A stretch of 5,365 bases of DNA from a bacterium (GTDB lineage Bacteria > Ratteibacteria > UBA8468 > B48-G9 > JAFGKM01), in the NCBI GenBank assembly GCA_021157805.1, contig JAGGVW010000013.1, positions 1 to 5,365 of the forward strand, read 5' to 3'. Below the pieces are notes generated by a model that worked only from the letters and a program-made list of their open reading frames with translations, ran no database searches and was not told the origin of the DNA. The position numbers and the translations under genes are program-made. This document shows positions 1 to 3,911 of this stretch, in pieces; position 1 is the stretch's first letter; every line of letters begins with the position of its first letter.

Positions 1-90
1 ATGAGAAATGGTATTTTAAAAAGATAGAGAAAATAGGGTAAAATTAAGATGTAGTGAACAATTCAAAAAGCCAGATCCTGCATCACAAAA

Positions 91-194
91 GGGATTCCAA
101 ATAAAGTGGCGAACTTGACTTGTCAAGAGATGTAAGGAAACTTTTGTTAGAACCGGGTTTTCATTTTATAAAATTTAATTATGCTTTAAACTTT
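91..194 (+). pseudogene. Possible decayed HicA-like toxin fragment
   Basis: No intact frame exists here. Two overlapping frames together read like the N-terminus of a HicA-family mRNA interferase. The frame from 91 gives GIPNKVANLTCQEM and then a stop at 133. A second frame from about 135 gives RKLLLEPGFHFIKF and stops at 195. HicA proteins commonly start with a short 'LsGkEviklLlkkGF.fvRqkGSH' pattern, so the join resembles its first 25 residues, with the GSH catalytic motif already lost. The match is by eye and short. The neighbouring RhuM remnant makes a patch of decayed accessory genes plausible. It could equally be chance similarity in AT-rich DNA. Confidence 0.25.
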
Positions 195-227
195 TAATGT
201 AGTAAAAAGATTGTCAGAATTATTTAA

Positions 228-391
228 ATGAAAAAAAAACAATTTTCAAAAAGGTGAAATAGTAGTATATAAAAGTCCGAAAGGATCTGAAATCAAGGAT
301 AAACTGGAAAAAGATACTAGATGAATACACATTTGATGGCAAAACTTTTTGGTGTAGAAAGAATAGTTATTTTAAACATATAAAGTATATT
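228..391 (+). pseudogene. Decayed RhuM-family protein fragment, multiple frameshifts
   Basis: Three frames read in series give the N-terminus expected of the virulence RhuM family (also found beside toxin-antitoxin and mobile genes). ATG at 228 is followed by nine A's (231-239). Removing one A continues as KKNNFQKGEIVVYKSPKG and then SEIKDKLEKDT up to 318. The next frame, 321-373, reads NTHLMAKLFGVERIVIL, and the third, 374-391, reads KHIKYI. Family members have E-I-V-I-Y-K near the start, then L-E-K-[DE]-T-[IV]-W-L, then M-A-x-L-F-x-V-x-R-x-V-I-x-K-H-I-x-N-I, all in this order and spacing. The Trp-Leu after the Thr is lost at the first internal frame change (a TGA at 322). Nothing recognisable follows 391, so most of the protein is gone. 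Its molecular function is not well established in any case. Confidence 0.6.
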
Positions 392-444
392 GGGTCCTTC
401 GTATTTAAGTTGCATTTTAGATATTTAACCTTGGATTTATAAAT

Positions 445-504
445 CTACAATGTTTGTGAAAAACCCAAAATTTTCATTAGGAATTAACCTGATTTGTTGT
501 TCAC
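445..504 (-). pseudogene. Possible trpB (tryptophan synthase beta) N-terminal stub
   Basis: Three bases after the trpF stop codon on the minus strand lies a GTG (504-502), abutting an AGGAG. It reads M-N-N-K-S-G-stop-F (504-481). TrpB proteins typically begin with a short tail and then S-G-Y-F-G-x-F-G-G-x-[FY]-V-P-E-T-L, and TAC to TAA is one base change from Tyr to this stop. Downstream, a shifted frame reads N-E-N-F-G-F-F-T-N, similar to the rest of that motif, and then stops. The position directly after trpF is where trpB often sits in trp operons. The match is short and needs a frame change, so it is suggestive only. No further TrpB sequence (for example the PLP-lysine region) is visible. 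Confidence 0.38.
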
Positions 505-507
505 TCC

Positions 508-1200
508 TCAATAGTTATAATAGTTATATCTTTTCACCGCTTTTATAAACAACTTTACTTTTTCAGGATCTTTTTTACCAGGTATTTTCTCAATCCCTGT
601 GATTACATCAACTCCATAAGGATTAACTTCTTTTATTGCTGTCTGGACATTATGAGGGGTAAGTCCTCCTGCCAGAAAGAAAGGGATATTTACTATCTTT
701 CTTAATCTTTTAGCCAGTTTCCATTCTAAAACCTTACCAGTCCCTGCTGGCATTTTTGATGTCTTTGAATCAACTGTTATTGCCCAGATACCTGTTGATT
801 GGATAGCAAGGAGTGCATCTTCTGGTTCTTCTATTTCAAAAAATGCTTTTCCGGTCTCAAGTTGAATGGGAAGTGCTTTAATAATTTTTACCCCGGTAGA
901 GTTGAGTTTATTGAATATCTCTCTGATTTCACTTAATGTTTCTTTCCCATGTAATTGCAAAATTTGAGGTCTGGTAAATTCAACAATATCAAGAATTTTA
1001 TCAATTGTGCCTGAAGTTACTACAACAGTAGCAACTTTATTGCGAACTTTCTCTATTAGGTTTCTGGTTTTTTTTCTATCTAAATTCCATGGGACAGGAA
1101 CAGGAAATTCAGTAACAAAACCCAGGAAATCAACACCTGCTTCTATACAAGCAAAAGCATCCTCAAGATTTGTTATTCCGCATATTTTCACTTTTGTCAT
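508..1200 (-). CDS. trpF: Phosphoribosylanthranilate isomerase TrpF
   Basis: A cytosolic (beta/alpha)8 barrel enzyme of 230 residues, a usual length. It isomerises N-(5-phosphoribosyl)anthranilate to CdRP, the substrate of the TrpC encoded just upstream. The N-terminal KICGIT motif carries the general-base Cys7. QLHG lies at 82-85. The general-acid Asp144 is in TVDSKT and is followed by the family's GTGKVLEW stretch (153-160). AGGLTPHNV (177-185) and PGKKDPEKV (207-215) form the phosphate-binding end of the barrel. A PVPVPWNL segment (33-40) follows beta-2. The usual GVDVSSGVE reads GVDVITGIE here, a mild deviation near the phosphate site. The ATG at 1200 follows the trpC stop by one base (TAA-A-ATG), with a weak GGGA about 10 nt upstream, so translational coupling is likely. 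It is the last intact gene of the operon. No convincing terminator follows it. Confidence 0.95.
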   Translation of the reverse strand: MTKVKICGITNLEDAFACIEAGVDFLGFVTEFPVPVPWNLDRKKTRNLIEKVRNKVATVVVTSGTIDKILDIVEFTRPQILQLHGKETLSEIREIFNKLNSTGVKIIKALPIQLETGKAFFEIEEPEDALLAIQSTGIWAITVDSKTSKMPAGTGKVLEWKLAKRLRKIVNIPFFLAGGLTPHNVQTAIKEVNPYGVDVITGIEKIPGKKDPEKVKLFIKAVKRYNYYNY

Positions 1201-1201
1201 T

Positions 1202-1894
1202 TTAGTAATTCCCTGTTACAATTGTTCTAACCTTTTGCTTTATATCTTTCGCTTTAAGCAGAAATGTTCCCATTAATATTGCATCACATCCTGCTTCAAT
1301 AACTTTCCTAACATCTTTAAGTGTCCTTATTCCACTTTCGCTTACAGTAATAATAGAATTAGGGATTTTATTGATTAATTCAAGTGTAGGATTAATCTGG
1401 TCTTTGTCCCGCTCTAATTTCAGTATATCTTTATTGTTGATACCAATAATATCTAATTCTAAATCTCTGATTTTCTCCAGGTCTTTCTGGTTATGGATTT
1501 CAACGAGTGTCTCAAGACCTAACTTATGAGCATAGTTATTTAATTCAAAAAGTTTTTTACAGGATAACATACTGGTAATGAGAAGAACTGCCTCCACACC
1601 TATTTTTTTGGTTTCTTCAATCTGCTTTTTGTTCTGGATAAAATCCTTTCTTAAAATAGGTAGATCAGTGTTTTTTCGAATAAGGTTTAAAAGTTTTAAA
1701 TTTCCTTTGAAATGTTTTACCTCTGTAACAACAGAAATTGCACAGGCACCGCCTTCTTCATATTTATGGAGAATTTCAACAGGGTCTCTATTTTTTATAA
1801 GGTCTCCATCTTTTGGAGAATATACTTTTATTTCAGCAATCAAAGGAATTCTCTTTTCTTTTTTATAAAGTTTTATTGCTGAAGAAAGATTCAT
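1202..1894 (-). CDS. trpC: Indole-3-glycerol phosphate synthase TrpC (short form)
   Basis: Catalyses ring closure and decarboxylation of CdRP to indole-3-glycerol phosphate in the cytosol. The (beta/alpha)8 barrel motifs appear in order: IAEIK with Glu21 and catalytic Lys23, SPKDG (26-30, usually SPSKG), SVVTE (54-58), LRKDF with Lys83, EAVLLI (101-106), LVEIH with Glu132, GINNKD with Asn153 (151-156), VSESGI with Glu186 and Ser187, and the phosphate-binding MGTFLL near 208-213. At 230 residues it is about 25-30 shorter than typical bacterial enzymes. The protein starts almost directly at beta-1, so most of the N-terminal alpha-0 extension that helps hold the substrate is missing. No in-frame upstream start is possible without running deep into trpD. 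Its ATG overlaps the trpD stop by 4 nt (ATGA), so translation is probably coupled; the upstream purine stretch is a poor ribosome site. Confidence 0.95.
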   Translation of the reverse strand: MNLSSAIKLYKKEKRIPLIAEIKVYSPKDGDLIKNRDPVEILHKYEEGGACAISVVTEVKHFKGNLKLLNLIRKNTDLPILRKDFIQNKKQIEETKKIGVEAVLLITSMLSCKKLFELNNYAHKLGLETLVEIHNQKDLEKIRDLELDIIGINNKDILKLERDKDQINPTLELINKIPNSIITVSESGIRTLKDVRKVIEAGCDAILMGTFLLKAKDIKQKVRTIVTGNY

Positions 1895-2943
1895 CTTTTT
1901 CTTTTATTCTTTATCTGATGGGATGCCTCAATATATTCTTCAAGTTTAGCAAGTGCTTTTCCTTCATCAATAATTTTTTTAGCATATTCAATTCCTTCTC
2001 TCAAATTGGACACCCTATCTCCAGCAACAAACGCACCTGCACTGTTTAACAGAACTATATCTCGTTTTGGTCCTTTCTCTTTACCTTCAAAAATATCACG
2101 AATTACTCTGGCATTATATTGAGGGTCCCCAGGTGCAATATCTTCAATTTTACATCTTTTCAATCCTAATTCCTCAGGTGTTACCGTATACTCTTTTATT
2201 TTTCCATCCTTCACCTCAGCAATATGTGTTGGTCCCATAAGCGAGATTTCGTCCAGCCCATCCACCCCGTGAACTACCAGTATATGCTTGTGAGGAATTC
2301 TTGTCCAGACCTCTGCAATTTTTCGCACAAGTTCAGGTCGATATACACCATTTAGATGACATCTTGCCCGTGCTGGATTAATCAATGGACCAATAATTGT
2401 GAAGAAAATGGTTTTAATTCCCAGTTCACTCTCGGGTTCCCATACTTTCCCCATTACTGGATGAAATAAACTTGCAAAAAGAAAACAGATGCCCACTTTC
2501 TCAATTAATTCTTCCACATCAGAAGGTGTAAGTTCAATATTTATTCCAAGAGATTCAAAAGCATCAGCACTACCAGAAAGATGTGAGATAGAACGAGAAC
2601 CATGTTTGGCTACAAATAATCCTCCTGCTGATGCAACAATAGCAGTTGCTGTAGATATATTAAAAGTTGGGATTCCTCCCCCGGTGCCGCATGTATCCAG
2701 AAGTTCTCCTGGGACTTTTGGTTTTAAAGGAATTGCAACATCACGCATTGCTTTAGCAATACCAGCGATTTCTGCAACTGTCTGTCCTTTCATTAAAAGC
2801 GCAACCAGGAATCCTCCAATCTGAACTGAAGATATTTTATCATCACGAATTCCCTCAATCACTCCTCTAATTTCTTCTTCTGTTAATTCTTCTCTTGAAG
2901 TTAATTTACGCATTACTTTCCTTATTAGTTCTTGTGCTTCCAT
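1891..2943 (-). CDS. trpD: Anthranilate phosphoribosyltransferase TrpD, divergent motifs
   Basis: Transfers the phosphoribosyl group of PRPP to anthranilate in the cytosol. The length of 350 is usual. An N-terminal helical domain (about 1-70, with QIGGFLVALLMKGQT at 41-55) precedes the nucleoside-phosphorylase-like alpha/beta domain. The PRPP loop is DTCGTGGG (83-90) followed by IPTFNIST (91-98). KHGSRSIS is at 113-120, LSGSAD at 122-127, FLFASLFHPVM at 154-164, and the metal-binding Asp231-Glu232 are in VDGLDEISLMGPT (227-239). Several signature positions differ from the family norm. GTGGDxxxTFN is one residue shorter and lacks the Asp. KHGNR is KHGSR. The HPAMKxVxPVR segment reads HPVMGKVWEPE, so the Arg that contacts anthranilate in studied enzymes is not in place. 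The fold assignment is firm; anthranilate as substrate rests mainly on the operon. An AGGGGG site lies 5 nt before the ATG and overlaps the stop of the upstream RAM gene. Confidence 0.93.
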   Translation of the reverse strand: MEAQELIRKVMRKLTSREELTEEEIRGVIEGIRDDKISSVQIGGFLVALLMKGQTVAEIAGIAKAMRDVAIPLKPKVPGELLDTCGTGGGIPTFNISTATAIVASAGGLFVAKHGSRSISHLSGSADAFESLGINIELTPSDVEELIEKVGICFLFASLFHPVMGKVWEPESELGIKTIFFTIIGPLINPARARCHLNGVYRPELVRKIAEVWTRIPHKHILVVHGVDGLDEISLMGPTHIAEVKDGKIKEYTVTPEELGLKRCKIEDIAPGDPQYNARVIRDIFEGKEKGPKRDIVLLNSAGAFVAGDRVSNLREGIEYAKKIIDEGKALAKLEEYIEASHQIKNKRKR

Positions 2944-2952
2944 TAAAACCCC

Positions 2953-3237
2953 CTATTTATTTTCAAGCTTATGACCTGCTGAAAGGTCAAAATCCACATA
3001 CTTATGTGTTTCAAAAGTTAAAAGAGTTACTGTTCTGGTGATTCCTGGTATTTTTTGCAATTTCTTAGGAACCAGTTCACCAAGTGATTTAAGGTCAGCA
3101 AATCTGAGTTTTACCAATATATCATGTTCTCCTGCAATAGAATAAACTTCTGTAACATGAGGAATTTCTTTTAATCTATCCACTACATCAGCAACCTTTC
3201 CTGTTTTTACATCTATCAATACAAATGCTGTTTCCAT
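2953..3237 (-). CDS. Stand-alone RAM (Lrp/AsnC ligand-binding) domain protein
   Basis: A 94-residue protein made almost entirely of one RAM/AsnC_trans_reg domain. Visible parts are the beta-1 strand TAFVLIDV (3-10), a helix KVADVVDRLKEI (14-25), VTEVYSIAGEHDILVKL (28-44, with the characteristic 'G-x-[HY]-D' turn), a second helix around 47-62 and the strand ITRTVTLLTFE (66-76). The N-terminal helix-turn-helix of full Lrp proteins is absent, and the canonical start leaves no room for one. Known stand-alone RAM proteins oligomerise and bind amino acids, but most have no assigned target. It is the first gene of the trp operon, 9 nt before trpD, so sensing of tryptophan or another amino acid is a reasonable inference, not something shown. 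AGGAGG (3245-3250) sits 7 nt before the ATG, fixing the start. Confidence 0.88.
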   Translation of the reverse strand: METAFVLIDVKTGKVADVVDRLKEIPHVTEVYSIAGEHDILVKLRFADLKSLGELVPKKLQKIPGITRTVTLLTFETHKYVDFDLSAGHKLENK

Positions 3238-3241
3238 TTTT

Positions 3242-3250
3242 ATCCCTCCT
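3242..3250 (-). promoter_or_regulatory. Strong Shine-Dalgarno site of the RAM gene
   Basis: On the minus strand AGGAGGGAT lies 7 nt before the ATG at 3237. It is the best ribosome-binding site in the window. It shows that this organism uses Shine-Dalgarno initiation, which makes its absence before the genes at 3829 and 3912 meaningful. Confidence 0.85.
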
Positions 3251-3261
3251 TTTTTTGTTTT

Positions 3262-3290
3262 ATTTTATAACATTTTTCTGGGTGTCTCAA
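3262..3290 (-). promoter_or_regulatory. Promoter of the RAM-trpDCF operon
   Basis: On the minus strand TTGAGA (3290-3285) is followed by 17 bp and then TAAAAT (3267-3262), a good sigma70-type match. Transcription should begin near 3255, giving a leader of about 18 nt that contains the AGGAGG site. No leader peptide, T-box or paired terminator/antiterminator fits in that space. The -35 element lies 9 bp from the -35 of the divergent tRNA promoter. Confidence 0.7.
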
Positions 3291-3299
3291 TTCGCAATA

Positions 3300-3327
3300 T
3301 TGACAGAAATAATTTTTTGAGTATAAT
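3300..3327 (+). promoter_or_regulatory. Promoter of the tRNA-Glu gene
   Basis: TTGACA (3300-3305) and TATAAT (3322-3327) both match the sigma70 consensus perfectly, with a 16 bp spacer. The expected start near 3334-3335 leaves a 5' leader of about 6 nt before the mature tRNA end at 3341, as is usual for a stable RNA gene. Confidence 0.85.
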
Positions 3328-3340
3328 TTAATTCGGGTTT

Positions 3341-3413
3341 GCCCCCATCGACTAGCGGTCCAGGTCACCACTCTTTCAAGGTGGTAGCGCCGGTTCGAGT
3401 CCGGCTGGGGGCG
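3341..3413 (+). tRNA. tRNA-Glu (anticodon UUC)
   Basis: A complete cloverleaf can be folded by hand. The acceptor stem GCCCCCA/TGGGGGC (3341-3347 with 3406-3412) is fully paired, with discriminator G3413. The D stem is GAC/GTC (3350-3352 with 3364-3366) around the TAGCGGTCCAG loop. The anticodon stem CCACT/GGTGG (3368-3372 with 3380-3384) has one T-G pair and holds the loop CTTTCAA, with anticodon TTC at 3375-3377. The variable loop is TAGC. The T stem GCCGG/CCGGC (3389-3393 with 3401-3405) encloses TTCGAGT. The anticodon reads GAA and, by wobble, GAG. The 3' CCA is not encoded (the next bases are ATTTTTT), so it must be added by nucleotidyltransferase. No intron is present. Confidence 0.97.
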
Positions 3414-3415
3414 AT

Positions 3416-3460
3416 TTTTTTAACCGCGTGTGTTTAACCTACGCGGTTAGAAAATTTTTT
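3416..3460 (+). terminator. Intrinsic terminator of tRNA-Glu
   Basis: TAACCGCGT (3421-3429) pairs perfectly with ACGCGGTTA (3441-3449) around an 11-nt loop. The stem extends through a U-G pair and four U-A pairs (3416-3420 with 3450-3454). Six T's follow at 3455-3460. It starts only 2 nt past the tRNA. On the minus strand the stem is followed by A's rather than T's, so it should act mainly in the plus direction. The arm at 3441-3449 and most of the T tract lie inside the 3' end of the convergent gene, whose stop (3436-3434) is in the loop. Confidence 0.85.
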
Positions 3461-3829
3461 CAATTCGTCCATAACACCACTAACAGGTTCTTCATCATAA
3501 GAAATTTCTCTTCTATCTACCATTCTTGTTTCAACCACTCCATAAAGATGCAATTTATCTGTTCCTTTTTCCTTTATAAATCTCATTGCTTCTTTCCTGC
3601 TTTCAAAAAGGTATTCATCCCTTTCTTCAACAGGTATTTTCATAACCTCACTTTCAGGTAGTTCCCTTATTGATGCATACATCATATAACCAAAACCAGG
3701 GTCTCTTACGAGTTTGATTTCTTCAATAATTTGTTCTCCTGTGCTTATTCCTGTTGAAACTGCTTCTTCAGGCGAGAGACAGAGATACCTTTTAGGTCTT
3801 ATTCTATATCTTTTCTCTTCTTTTTCCAT
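3434..3829 (-). CDS. Conserved-looking hypothetical protein, 131 residues
   Basis: I do not recognise this family. The protein is soluble-looking, with no signal peptide or membrane segment, and rich in Glu, Lys and Arg. It has a basic N-terminus ([15 protein letters not shown], 4-18), a segment [20 protein letters not shown] (19-38), a hydrophobic, Met/Tyr-rich stretch FGYMMYASI (46-54), a probable helix [14 protein letters not shown] (76-89), a strand-like [12 protein letters not shown] (93-104) and an acidic C-terminal tail. There is a single Cys, at 17. I chose the Met at 3829 because a TTGACA-17-TAAAAT promoter ends just 7 nt before it. The longer frame to 3934 would run through that promoter and into the ATPase B start, and its extra 35 residues look like translated AT-rich spacer. 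It is transcribed divergently from atpB and convergently with tRNA-Glu. Coding likelihood is supported by normal composition and the well-placed promoter. Confidence 0.75.
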   Translation of the reverse strand: MEKEEKRYRIRPKRYLCLSPEEAVSTGISTGEQIIEEIKLVRDPGFGYMMYASIRELPESEVMKIPVEERDEYLFESRKEAMRFIKEKGTDKLHLYGVVETRMVDRREISYDEEPVSGVMDELKKFSNRVG

Positions 3830-3836
3830 CAAAAAG

Positions 3837-3865
3837 ATTTTAAGAAATTTTAGGAGTAATGTCAA
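3837..3865 (-). promoter_or_regulatory. Promoter of the 131-residue protein gene
   Basis: On the minus strand a perfect TTGACA (3865-3860), a 17 bp spacer and TAAAAT (3842-3837) end 7 nt before the ATG at 3829. The transcript should start at or one base before the ATG, implying a leaderless mRNA. No Shine-Dalgarno sequence could be transcribed. Confidence 0.72.
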
Positions 3866-3872
3866 ATTTTTA

Positions 3873-3901
3873 TTTACACTTTTTATATTTTTATGTATAA
3901 T
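3873..3901 (+). promoter_or_regulatory. Promoter of the V/A-ATPase B gene
   Basis: TTTACA (3873-3878, 5 of 6 consensus bases), a 17 bp spacer and a perfect TATAAT (3896-3901). Ten bases separate the -10 element from the ATG at 3912, so transcription would start around 3908, only about 4 nt before the start codon. The bases between (ttttccaact) contain no ribosome-binding site. Its -35 is 7 bp from that of the divergent promoter. Confidence 0.72.
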
Positions 3902-3911
3902 TTTTCCAACT

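Noticed and set aside
1..90. Short ATG frame at position 1 and scattered short frames.
   Set aside because: It stops after eight codons and nothing recognisable was seen on either strand. No repeat, CRISPR or insertion-sequence end was found in this stretch.
374..412. On the minus strand a frame reads LKYEGPNILY, faintly like the TrpB 'LKNYvGRPTPLY' motif.
   Set aside because: It overlaps the RhuM remnant on the other strand and lies too close to the putative trpB start for normal spacing, so chance is the simpler reading.
434..445. Perfect 12-bp palindrome GATTTATAAATC downstream of trpF.
   Set aside because: It has no loop, is nearly all A/T, and no T tract follows on the minus strand, so it is not a terminator. 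A protein-binding role has no other support.
1007..1276. Plus-strand open frame of 89 codons inside trpF/trpC; similar ones at 1578-1868, 1813-2049, 2489-2824 and 3428-3661.
   Set aside because: All are antisense to genes with clear family motifs and have odd composition (Phe/Ser/Ile-rich) and no recognisable protein features.
3238..3340. Search for a T-box, trp leader peptide or riboswitch ahead of the RAM-trp operon.
   Set aside because: The predicted leader is about 18 nt, and no run of Trp codons or stable stem-loop with a T tract is present on the minus strand.
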